A stretch of 64,000 nt of DNA from Fredinandcohnia aciditolerans (GTDB taxonomy: Bacteria > Bacillota > Bacilli > Bacillales > Bacillaceae_L), in contig QGHH01000001.1 in NCBI GenBank assembly GCA_003640645.1, positions 490,186 to 554,185 of the forward strand. Reading direction: 5' to 3'. The notes beneath the pieces are model-generated. The model was not told the DNA's origin and ran no database searches. It saw only the letters and a list, made by a program, of their open reading frames with translations. Below, piece after piece: positions 14,760 to 21,745 of this stretch (positions within the stretch are counted from its first letter, which is position 1; the number at the start of each line of letters is the position of its first letter). The position numbers and the translations under genes are program-made.

Positions 14760-16202
14760 TTACAATGCCTTAAGTATAGCTAACCCATTCTCAAATTCTT
14801 CACTTTTCATTGGTTTGTCAATATAAAATCCTTGTGCATAATGGCACTCCAGTTCTTTTAGTAATTCAATCTGTTCATCGGTTTCAACACCTTCAGCCAC
14901 TACCTTCACAGATAAACCATGTCCCATCGTGATAATCGCCTTAACGATTGCAATATCAGAGGTATTGACCTTCAGATTATTAATAAAGGTCCGATCAATT
15001 TTCAACGTATTGATAGGTAAATCCTTCAAATAACTTAAAGATGAATAACCCGTTCCAAAATCATCTATAGACACCTTTACACCGAGCTTTTGCAGCTCTT
15101 TCATCACGTATACACTGTGGGTGATATTTCGAAGCATCACACCTTCTGTGAGTTCAAGTGTTAAAAATTGCGCTGGTAGACCTGTTTCTAATAATGCTTC
15201 CTTTACCTCATCGATAAAGCTAATTTGTTGAAATTGATTAGCAGATACATTAACGGCAATCGTTAAATAATCATACCCCATATCATGCCATTTTTTATTC
15301 TCCCGACACGCTTTTGTTAAAACCCATTTGCCGATATCATGTATCAAACCTGTTTCTTCAGCTATCGGAATGAATTCCCCTGGTGAAACTAGTCCAAGCT
15401 TTGGATGTTCCCATCTTAAGAGAGCTTCACTTCCATAGACACTTCCTGAAGCTAAATCTATTAGGGGCTGGTAGCATAAATGAAATTCATTTTTTTCAAG
15501 GGCTCTGCGCAAATAACCTTCAAGCTCAAGCTTATATAAAACTTGTTGATTCATATCGGCACGGTAGAATTTCATTTTGTTCCCCCCCTGCTGCTTTGCA
15601 AGGTTCATCGCAGTATCAGCATGCTTAAAAAGCAATTCAGTTGTTATACCATCATTAGGATAAAAACTAACTCCAATACTTCCAGTTAAAAAGAACTCTC
15701 GTGCTTCAAACATAATTGGTTTTGCGATATCATGTAAAAGACTTTGTCCAAGGTCAACAATCTTTTCAACCTCAACATCATTGGTTAATAAAATTGTAAA
15801 TTTATCACCGCTAAATCTTGCAAGATGGCTCTTGTTGGGTAGTAACGCTTTAATCCGATTTGCAAGTTCTTTTAATATAATATCCCCTGCATAATGTCCC
15901 ACTGTATCATTTATAATTTTAAATCGGTCTAAATCTATAAATAACACTGCAAATTGTTTCTTTTTCTGCTTAAACCTTTTCACAAATTCCTCTACTTGAT
16001 TCGTAAAATGCTGACGATTCGGCAAGCCAGTGTCAGCATCATAAAAGGCTAAACGCGTAATCTTTTCCTCGGCCTTTTTCTCATAAAAAGCCTCGATATT
16101 TTTATATTTTTCGGTAGTAAGTTGGTGTTGCTCTATTAATTCAATGATATCTATCAATTGTTTATATACTAAGCTATTCGTTCTCATTACGAGATTCACC
16201 AC
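14760..16202 (-). CDS. GGDEF-EAL protein, probable c-di-GMP phosphodiesterase
   Basis: A 480-residue cytoplasmic protein with no membrane segment: a helical N-terminus (1-50), a GGDEF domain (about 50-210) and an EAL domain (about 220-475). The GGDEF site is degenerate: the motif reads SGDKF, so diguanylate cyclase activity is unlikely although the substrate-pocket DLDRFKIINDTVGHYAGD is kept. The EAL domain is intact (SEALLRW, AVNVSANQF, LELTEG, DDFGTGYSSL, KIDRTF, VVAEGVET), predicting hydrolysis of cyclic di-GMP. Start is GTG at 16202 with GAGGG seven bases before it; an ATG five codons inside is possible. Single gene. A degenerate GGDEF often acts as a GTP-sensing regulator of the EAL domain. 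Confidence 0.94.
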   Translation of the reverse strand: MVNLVMRTNSLVYKQLIDIIELIEQHQLTTEKYKNIEAFYEKKAEEKITRLAFYDADTGLPNRQHFTNQVEEFVKRFKQKKKQFAVLFIDLDRFKIINDTVGHYAGDIILKELANRIKALLPNKSHLARFSGDKFTILLTNDVEVEKIVDLGQSLLHDIAKPIMFEAREFFLTGSIGVSFYPNDGITTELLFKHADTAMNLAKQQGGNKMKFYRADMNQQVLYKLELEGYLRRALEKNEFHLCYQPLIDLASGSVYGSEALLRWEHPKLGLVSPGEFIPIAEETGLIHDIGKWVLTKACRENKKWHDMGYDYLTIAVNVSANQFQQISFIDEVKEALLETGLPAQFLTLELTEGVMLRNITHSVYVMKELQKLGVKVSIDDFGTGYSSLSYLKDLPINTLKIDRTFINNLKVNTSDIAIVKAIITMGHGLSVKVVAEGVETDEQIELLKELECHYAQGFYIDKPMKSEEFENGLAILKAL

Positions 16203-16279
16203 TCTTTTTCCCTCAAGGAGTATGTATATCTATTCATAAAGATAGCACAGATTTTGTCGAAAGACATAGAAAAAAAAGA

Positions 16280-16307
16280 AAAAGCTACCGCAAATGGTAG
16301 CTTTTTC
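16280..16307 (-). terminator. Terminator of yisL
   Basis: Stem of 11 bp (16280-16290 with 16297-16307), 6-base loop. On the minus strand it is followed by a long T-rich tract (the A-rich 16271-16279). It lies 10 bp past the yisL stop. Confidence 0.85.
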
Positions 16308-16316
16308 ACAAATTTT

Positions 16317-16676
16317 TTAGAAACTCCACATACCTAGTGGAAGTTTTGCTCCTAACGCAATTGTTAAGATTAGCACAATAATAAATAACACCCAAAAAAG
16401 TCCAGTTGGTTTTGCCTTGCTGGAACGTGCTAAAATCATTTCCATAAATCCAATCGTTAATACTCCAAGTATTGCTTTACCTATGTATTCACCATCAATC
16501 TTGGATACGCTAAATAAAAGAAGTAAACCGGTTGCTAAAATGAAAAGATAAAATAAACGTAAAGTCATTTTAACGATTTTTTGAGACTTTTCTTTCCCAG
16601 CCTTATTAAGAACTGTTGCTGCAATTACAAAAAGAATAATAGCAACTACCCAAGAGGTAACATGTGCATGAGTCAT
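16317..16676 (-). CDS. yisL: YisL family membrane protein (DUF1516/UPF0344)
   Basis: A 119-residue membrane protein with four hydrophobic helices (about 8-24, 38-56, 64-82, 92-110). The N-terminal THAHVTSW and the overall length match the YisL/UPF0344 family. The function is not known. ATG at 16676 has an AGGAGGAG-type site just upstream. In B. subtilis yisK and yisL are neighbours in the same order, supporting the assignment. It has its own terminator, and 137 bp separate it from yisK, containing a nested inverted repeat (16750-16802). Confidence 0.9.
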   Translation of the reverse strand: MTHAHVTSWVVAIILFVIAATVLNKAGKEKSQKIVKMTLRLFYLFILATGLLLLFSVSKIDGEYIGKAILGVLTIGFMEMILARSSKAKPTGLFWVLFIIVLILTIALGAKLPLGMWSF

Positions 16677-16749
16677 GTACTACTCCTCCTTTTTCTTTTT
16701 TATTCCAAAGATTATCATAGCATGTTTATCGGGAATTTCAAAAGGTTAC

Positions 16750-16802
16750 ATCGTGTCTTTTTCACTATGCACATAGTAAATATGTCTTTTCTGTGACACG
16801 AT
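16750..16802. repeat. Nested inverted repeat between yisK and yisL
   Basis: Outer arms ATCGTGTC (16750-16757) and GACACGAT (16795-16802) enclose a perfect inner hairpin ACTATG-CA-CATAGT (16764-16777). It could end yisK transcription or be an operator for yisL; there is no clear T-run directly after it. Confidence 0.5.
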
Positions 16803-16813
16803 ATTCCTTACAA

Positions 16814-17719
16814 TTATGCCTCAATTTTATTTCGCAATGTACCAAGGCCATCAATTGTAATTTCAATGACGTCTCCACCTTTTAAGAAACGTGGAGGTTT
16901 AAAGCCTTTACCGACCCCTGATGGTGTACCTGTTGCAATAATATCTCCAGCCTCCAGCGTCATACCTTGTGAAATGACTGAAATAATCGTTTCAATCGGG
17001 AAAATCAATTGACTAGTATTACCTGACTGACGAACCTCCCCATTTACCTCCGTTTTTACGGACAGATTACCTGGATCTGGAATCGATGATTTATGAACTA
17101 ATACCGGACCCATCGGACATGTCGTATCTAAGCTTTTTCCAAGAAAAAATTGTTTATGTCTTGATTGAATATCACGGGCTGTTATATCGTTTAAGATTGT
17201 ATATCCAAAAACATAGTCAAAAGCTTCACTTTCTTTAATGCCTTGACCAGTTTTGCCAATTACGACTGCTAACTCACCTTCGTAATCTAACTGTTCAGTG
17301 ATATGTTTATGATTTAGTACAGTTACTTCTGGACCAACTACTGTTGTTGGTGTTTTTGTGAACATTACAACATGCTCAGGGATATCCTTTTCACTGCCCA
17401 TTTCAATGACGTGTTCTGCATAATTTTTACCGACACAGAAAATATTTTTGCTCGGTCTTGGAATTGGAGCCTTTAATGTAATTTCTTCAATCGAATAAAT
17501 AAAATCTGTATCGGGATTTTCCCGTACCCACAAATTGATTTCCCGAATTCTCTCAAGACACTCTTCCCCTTGAGCAATCACTTCAATCATGGTTTCTGGA
17601 ATAGTTGTGGTGCCATTCATTTTCATTTCAGCAATTTTTACATCTATTACTTGATTAAGCTGCTCGTTTACAATTCCAATAAATTGTCTTTCATTCTTTT
17701 CAGCTGTTACAAACCTCAT
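16814..17719 (-). CDS. yisK: YisK, fumarylacetoacetate hydrolase superfamily
   Basis: A 301-residue FAH-superfamily enzyme. The C-terminal catalytic domain (about 95-300) has the metal-site acidic residues in LDYEGELAVVIG (E-x-E) and the downstream Asp of GYTILNDITARDIQ, plus the motif TGTPSGVGKG. The family cleaves or decarboxylates beta-diketo or keto acids; B. subtilis YisK has been described as an oxaloacetate decarboxylase linked to the cell-elongation protein Mbl. The N-terminal domain (1-90) is the extra module typical of YisK-type proteins. Start ATG at 17719 has a GAGGTG-type RBS. Divergent from the Spo0E-like gene, as in B. subtilis. Confidence 0.93.
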   Translation of the reverse strand: MRFVTAEKNERQFIGIVNEQLNQVIDVKIAEMKMNGTTTIPETMIEVIAQGEECLERIREINLWVRENPDTDFIYSIEEITLKAPIPRPSKNIFCVGKNYAEHVIEMGSEKDIPEHVVMFTKTPTTVVGPEVTVLNHKHITEQLDYEGELAVVIGKTGQGIKESEAFDYVFGYTILNDITARDIQSRHKQFFLGKSLDTTCPMGPVLVHKSSIPDPGNLSVKTEVNGEVRQSGNTSQLIFPIETIISVISQGMTLEAGDIIATGTPSGVGKGFKPPRFLKGGDVIEITIDGLGTLRNKIEA

Positions 17720-17949
17720 TTTTAATCACCTCTTTTTTAGTCATATACTTAATTCTATTTTAGATGTTGAAATTCCTCTTTCTATACTTTTTGTAGAATT
17801 TTGTATGTTTTTGTAACATTATTAGAGGTTTTAGCGAACTTGTTTTAATCCCTGTAAAGGCAGGTATAATAATGGTACAAAGCTTGTATGTACTACTTTA
17901 GTATAAGTAAGCATGATTATTATGTACTAAAAAAAATGGAGAAATGAAA

Positions 17950-18117
17950 ATGTTCATGTTGAAGATTGCAATTGAATTGAAACGCCGAAAGATGACAACT
18001 TTAGCAGATCGGCACGGCTTTACTGCATGGGAGACGGTAAAGTGTAGTCAAGAGTTAGATCAATTATTGAATATTTATCAAAAGACAAAACAAAAGAAAT
18101 TAAAAATGGTCAACTAA
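17950..18117 (+). CDS. yisI: Spo0E-like aspartyl-phosphate phosphatase (YisI type)
   Basis: A 55-residue protein with the Spo0E-family signature SQELDQLLNIY (residues 33-43). Such small two-helix proteins dephosphorylate Spo0A~P and delay sporulation. The N-terminal helix is MFMLKIAIELKRRKM. Start: ATG at 17950 has GGAG eight bases upstream; the ATG at 17944 is only two bases from it. A TATAAT at 17865-17870 with TTGTTT 19 bp before it is a possible promoter. B. subtilis yisI lies at the same place beside yisK and yisL, which supports the call. The short size hides it from standard ORF finding. Confidence 0.88.
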   Translation: MFMLKIAIELKRRKMTTLADRHGFTAWETVKCSQELDQLLNIYQKTKQKKLKMVN

Positions 18118-18150
18118 AAAGACTATTCGCATTAGCGAATAGTCTTTTTT
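18116..18150. terminator. Bidirectional terminator between yisI and the DUF418 gene
   Basis: Perfect 15-bp stem (18116-18130 with 18135-18149), 4-base loop, A-run and T-run on the two sides. The stop codon of the DUF418 gene lies in the loop region (18132-18134). Confidence 0.92.
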
Positions 18151-19328
18151 CTTATTTCAACCTTATTAGCATATGTTAATGTTCTCCAAACCCATTCAAA
18201 TGGACCGAATCGGAATTTTTTCAACCAGAAATAACTTAAGATGATTTGAATAATGTAAATACCAATAGTCAGAAGGAAACCTGTATATGGCTGTAACTTA
18301 CCATATAATCCAAAACCATAACCATAAAACAATAATGTACAGACTATTGATTGGAAAAGATAATTACTCAGTGAAAGCCTTCCAACAAGAGCTAGTGGAG
18401 ATAGCAGCCTTTTCCAAACGGGTAATCTCATTAACAGGACTATCGAGGTTGCATATAATAAGGCTGTACTCGGGCCACCGATTGTGTCCTGTAAATAATC
18501 AGTTGCAGGATTTTTAGCCGTGTAATAGGGTAGTAGTTTCATAGGAACCCCAATTATCAGCGAGATCAACCAAAGGATCTTAACCTTCTTAATATCTTCA
18601 TCTCGACCTTCAAACCATTTTTTCTTAGCGATAAAAGCACCCATGAGGAACATTGGTAGCAATGTAATGACCATTACAAATATGCTTGCAACGTTATTAA
18701 CAAAATACCAGTCTTGAAATCTCTGACTCGTGATCTCCCAAAAACCACCGTTTGCATAAATTTCTGCCGATTTTAAAGCAAGCTGTTCATTGTACATAAC
18801 GGCATTTAAACCGGGTTCAAACAACACCGCTATAAACATAAGTCCACCGAGAACAACATTTGGTACAAAGATAAGGACTAATGCCCAAATAAGCAAAGTA
18901 ATCGGCTTTGCCTTATGAAATAATAGTAGAATCGAACCAATTAGAGCATACGTAATTAAAATATCACCGTGCCAAACAAGGAACGCATGTAAACATCCAA
19001 AAAGTAATAGCACAATTAATCTTCTTGAAATCAACGGATAAAATGAATAACCTTTAGCAACTGCTCTTTCCTTAAACAGAATAAAACCAAAGCCAAAAAG
19101 AAATGAAAATAAAGTATAAAAACTTGCTTGTGCAAAAATATCGATGATACTATTTGTCCAGTTATTGAGATCCCCAGTCCACCATGTTTCTGGATTTAAA
19201 TAGAGAATGGGGGAAAAAAACGATGGCATATTGACAAAAAATATCCCTAATATTGCTAACCCTCTTATAACATCAATTGAGTGAATCCGCTCTGCTCCTA
19301 ATACGGGACTTAATCGTTCATTACTCAT
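18132..19328 (-). CDS. DUF418 membrane protein
   Basis: A 398-residue polytopic membrane protein of the DUF418/YeiB type, with about ten hydrophobic helices. The N-terminal ERIHSIDVIRGLAILGIFFVN motif is shared by DUF418 and related acyltransferase-like membrane proteins. The C-terminal half has the conserved VGRLSLSNYLFQS and FGPFEWVWR motifs near the end, which define DUF418. Function unknown, possibly transfer of an acyl group across the membrane. ATG at 19328 has GGAG eight bases upstream; the in-frame GTG two codons earlier is too near the RBS. It interrupts the B. subtilis-like gene order between yisI and gerP. Its 3' end is inside the shared terminator. Confidence 0.9.
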   Translation of the reverse strand: MSNERLSPVLGAERIHSIDVIRGLAILGIFFVNMPSFFSPILYLNPETWWTGDLNNWTNSIIDIFAQASFYTLFSFLFGFGFILFKERAVAKGYSFYPLISRRLIVLLLFGCLHAFLVWHGDILITYALIGSILLLFHKAKPITLLIWALVLIFVPNVVLGGLMFIAVLFEPGLNAVMYNEQLALKSAEIYANGGFWEITSQRFQDWYFVNNVASIFVMVITLLPMFLMGAFIAKKKWFEGRDEDIKKVKILWLISLIIGVPMKLLPYYTAKNPATDYLQDTIGGPSTALLYATSIVLLMRLPVWKRLLSPLALVGRLSLSNYLFQSIVCTLLFYGYGFGLYGKLQPYTGFLLTIGIYIIQIILSYFWLKKFRFGPFEWVWRTLTYANKVEIRKKTIR

Positions 19329-19442
19329 TCTCACAACTCCTTACCACGTTTACATATATTCGATTATAAGAGAACTAAATTGGAAACACTAGGAAAATTT
19401 TCTACTATTGGTCCAAACCTTCGGAGGGGCCATGGTAAAAAT

Positions 19443-19471
19443 CACATCTTCTGGGCAGTTCTCATAGAATA
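19443..19471 (+). promoter_or_regulatory. Probable sigma-K promoter of gerPA-F
   Basis: A CATAGAATA -10 (19463-19471) fits the sigma-K pattern CATA-N3-TA, with a CAC -35-like triplet (19443-19445) 17 bp upstream. The gerP operon is known to be made late in the mother cell under sigma-K. It lies 80 bp before gerPA. Confidence 0.6.
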
Positions 19472-19550
19472 AAAAAAACTGTTTATATTCGTATCAATGA
19501 TATCACTATTCGTAATTCTTCAAATTCGTTTTGTAAAAGGGTGTTTTTGT

Positions 19551-19772
19551 ATGCCAGCAATCGTAGGAGCTGTAAAAGTAAATAGTGTTGGAAATAGCAG
19601 TGTTTTCAATATTGGTGATGTCTTTCAAATCTCCCCTACCAGCACAGCCAAGACTTTTGCAGGCGCTGGCTCATTTAATACAGGGGATGGTCTTCGTGTC
19701 TATAATAATCAGAGTGTTACGAACACTTACGATACAGATAATATTGACAATGTCATTGTTGGTAATGCCTAA
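19551..19772 (+). CDS. gerPA: Spore germination protein GerPA
   Basis: A 73-residue GerPA. It has the shared GerPA/GerPF pattern: [13 protein letters not shown], then [11 protein letters not shown] and FNTGD. GerP proteins are made in the mother cell and needed for germinants to pass the spore coat. ATG at 19551 follows AAAAGGGTG; the longer in-frame ORF start at 19497 has no RBS and gives a non-family extension. It is first of six gerP genes, in the standard order A-B-C-D-E-F, with a sigma-K-like promoter upstream. Confidence 0.94.
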   Translation: MPAIVGAVKVNSVGNSSVFNIGDVFQISPTSTAKTFAGAGSFNTGDGLRVYNNQSVTNTYDTDNIDNVIVGNA

Positions 19773-19786
19773 GGAGGGATGAGGAG

Positions 19787-20005
19787 ATGAATTTTTATAT
19801 TAACCAAAGTATTTGTATTCATTCTTTACGTGTGGAGAGCGTTAGTAATTCATCCGTTTTACAAATTGGAAGTGCTGGGCTAATCAAGCCTTCGTCTAAC
19901 CTTTATAATACAGGTCAATTTACGGAGCCTGCTCCAGAAATCGGATCTCAAACTTCAACAGGTACAGAGCCAGCTGTTCCACTTGTCGGGCCAACTTCTT
20001 CATAG
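19787..20005 (+). CDS. gerPB: Spore germination protein GerPB
   Basis: A 72-residue GerPB, starting MNFYINQSICIHSLRVE, with the family centre NSSVLQIGSAG and a Thr/Pro-rich tail. Part of the coat-permeability gerP set. ATG at 19787 has a long purine-rich RBS (AAGGAGGGATGAGGAG), 14 bp after gerPA. In contrast, 222 bp separate it from gerPC, which is unusual for this operon and is filled by an inverted-repeat-rich segment. Confidence 0.93.
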   Translation: MNFYINQSICIHSLRVESVSNSSVLQIGSAGLIKPSSNLYNTGQFTEPAPEIGSQTSTGTEPAVPLVGPTSS

Positions 20006-20039
20006 GCATTCACCCATGGTAATGTTCATGCATATTATA

Positions 20040-20225
20040 GACTATCATTGTTTAACTTTATTATCAGAAGTTAACTACTTCTGATAATAAAGCAAAAGCC
20101 TCAGGCGGATGCCACGATTTTTCAAAGGATTTTTTCGAGTAGTAAGATTAAAGACTAATAACGCCACTTCCTGTGGGCCAAAAAATCGGGCGCAAATACG
20201 CCAAGGCGTATTTGATAGAAAGGGT
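20040..20225 (+). other. Inverted-repeat-rich segment inside the gerP operon
   Basis: The 222-bp gerPB-gerPC gap contains a perfect 15-bp inverted repeat (20056-20070 with 20078-20092, 7-base loop) and, at the other end, a nearly continuous palindrome CAAATACGCC-AA-GGCGTATTTG (about 20193-20214). Neither is followed by a T-run. No convincing ORF is present; the 80-codon minus-strand reading overlaps gerPC and lacks an RBS. It looks like an inserted small non-coding element or a processing/attenuation region that splits gerPAB from gerPC-F. Confidence 0.55.
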
Positions 20226-20227
20226 GA

Positions 20228-20860
20228 ATGCCGTTGTACACGTATCCTTATGACATCAACTCTTATATCCGAAGCCTTCATTACTATATTCAACAACAGA
20301 ATCAACGAATCGCACAATTAGAAGAGACACTGCAGCTCATCCAGGGAGATCTTAAAGAAATCAAGAATAGGCCAACAACGCAGATAGAAAAAATTGAATA
20401 TAAATTTGATCAACTTAAGGTTGAAACGTTGGAAGGTACATTAAATATCGGATTAAACCCTATGAACGGAGAACAAATTGAAGATTTTGCAGTTTCACAG
20501 AGTAAGATGAATATACCTGACGTCCGACATACCCATAAAGATTTTATTAATGAAATTGAAGATGAAATTGATGAATACTTAAATAATGATTGCTCGGTTT
20601 ATATCCAAAGTAAGTTAAACCAACAAAGGACTTCAATCCCTGTGGAGCATGTCCAGTTTGTTGTGGAAGATATTCGAAAGCAAATAAATGAGCGGATTAT
20701 TTTTTATTTAGAACAAAAGCAGACTGAACTCCAAGATCCTACTCGAATACATGAGGTATATACAGCCATTGTTGAAAGAATAAAATTGGATATTCAAAAC
20801 TCAATCACAGCTTATTTGAATAATCTTCCAGATAATTTGAAAGAAGGTCAAGATACATGA
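20228..20860 (+). CDS. gerPC: Spore germination protein GerPC
   Basis: A 210-residue GerPC, the largest of the set. The N-terminus is a Tyr- and Gln-rich helix (YTYPYDINSYIRSLHYYIQQQ) running into a coiled coil (about 20-60: QRIAQLEETLQLIQGDLKEIK). A central LKVETLEGTLNIGLNP strand and a helical C-terminus follow. GerPC is mother-cell made and needed for the other GerP proteins to assemble in the coat. ATG at 20228 follows AAAGGGTG. Its stop overlaps the gerPD start (ATGA), showing translational coupling. Confidence 0.92.
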   Translation: MPLYTYPYDINSYIRSLHYYIQQQNQRIAQLEETLQLIQGDLKEIKNRPTTQIEKIEYKFDQLKVETLEGTLNIGLNPMNGEQIEDFAVSQSKMNIPDVRHTHKDFINEIEDEIDEYLNNDCSVYIQSKLNQQRTSIPVEHVQFVVEDIRKQINERIIFYLEQKQTELQDPTRIHEVYTAIVERIKLDIQNSITAYLNNLPDNLKEGQDT

Positions 20861-21036
20861 ACTTTACTGTTGTAAATAAAGAAATCCATGTTGGGAATAT
20901 TGAAATCGTTGGTGTCTCCACTTCATCTGTTTTTATTATCGGGGACGCTAAAACAATATCAATGGCATCTGCGTTTGATACTCCACCGGAATCACTGATT
21001 ATTGGACCATACGTTCCATTAGCACCACAAGGTTGA
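20857..21036 (+). CDS. gerPD: Spore germination protein GerPD
   Basis: A 59-residue GerPD, starting MNFTVVNKEIHVGNIEIV with the family centre SSVFIIGDAKTISMASAFDTP. It overlaps gerPC by 4 bp. Although below usual ORF length limits, position and sequence are diagnostic. Part of the coat-permeability system. Confidence 0.93.
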   Translation: MNFTVVNKEIHVGNIEIVGVSTSSVFIIGDAKTISMASAFDTPPESLIIGPYVPLAPQG

Positions 21037-21041
21037 TATTC

Positions 21042-21425
21042 ATGCAGCGAATATCCGTTGTTGATCTTATCTACGTTAATTCTGTATCTTTTAGTAGTAT
21101 TTTAGAAATTGGAGATTCCAAAAAAATCACCCCTGTTTCTCAGGCTCTTGCGGTACAAAGAGAGGTTCCACTCTTTTTTACAAATGAAGGGGATTTTTCA
21201 CAATATCCTATTTTTTCAAGGAAACTTCCGATAGTAAAAGTGACTGAATCCGTTAATATGGAGATATTTAATCAGAACCCAGTTATTAAGGTAAATTCCA
21301 TAAAGGTAACTGGAGTTTCGTCGGCTGCCGTAATGCAAATAGGTTCAACGGAAACGATTCACACTGAATCAAAGGTAAAGCATATTCGAAAGCTCCTTGA
21401 TGACAAATCAAAGACGAACAGGTAA
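21042..21425 (+). CDS. gerPE: Spore germination protein GerPE
   Basis: A 127-residue GerPE. It has the related N-terminal VNSVSFSSILEIGDSKKITP module and a second copy-like segment near the C-terminus (KVTGVSSAAVMQIGST), so it looks like two GerP-type strands linked by a central loop. ATG at 21042 comes 5 bp after gerPD stops; the TTG at 21033 overlaps gerPD and is less likely. It is followed by a 70-bp gap before gerPF. Confidence 0.92.
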   Translation: MQRISVVDLIYVNSVSFSSILEIGDSKKITPVSQALAVQREVPLFFTNEGDFSQYPIFSRKLPIVKVTESVNMEIFNQNPVIKVNSIKVTGVSSAAVMQIGSTETIHTESKVKHIRKLLDDKSKTNR

Positions 21426-21495
21426 CGAAATACCCAGTTTTTCATAAAGTAATAGTATGATAAATTAAATTGTACACTTAAAAGGATGACGCGAT

Positions 21496-21714
21496 ATGCC
21501 CTCAATAGTAGGACCAATCAAAATAAATAGTGTTGGTGGCGGAGTTGTGAATTTCGGGGACTCCTTCTATGTTTCACCAAAGAGCACAGGTAAGACATAT
21601 TCAGGCTCAGGCTCGTTTAATACTGGTGACTTTATCTGTACAAATAATGGTTTGAATGCTACCAATACAAACGATGAAGATTTTGCAGATCAACTTATTA
21701 AAAAGAATGCATAG
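21496..21714 (+). CDS. gerPF: Spore germination protein GerPF
   Basis: A 72-residue GerPF, starting MPSIVGPIKINSV with VVNFGDSFYVSPKSTGKTYSG and FNTGD. It is clearly paralogous to GerPA at the other end of the operon. The 70-bp gap upstream could hold a second promoter, but I see no strong match. It is closed by a terminator shared with the convergent sbcC. Confidence 0.94.
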   Translation: MPSIVGPIKINSVGGGVVNFGDSFYVSPKSTGKTYSGSGSFNTGDFICTNNGLNATNTNDEDFADQLIKKNA

Positions 21715-21738
21715 AAAAAGGCCGTTTCTGGCCTTTTT
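21715..21738. terminator. Bidirectional terminator between gerPF and sbcC
   Basis: Perfect 9-bp stem AAAAAGGCC/GGCCTTTTT with a 6-base loop, directly after the gerPF stop. Confidence 0.88.
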
Positions 21739-21745
21739 CCTAATT

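Noticed and set aside
20075-20317. 80-codon minus-strand ORF between gerPB and gerPC
   Set aside because: It overlaps the start of gerPC, lacks an RBS, is rich in Arg/Leu from inverted repeats, and resembles no protein I know.
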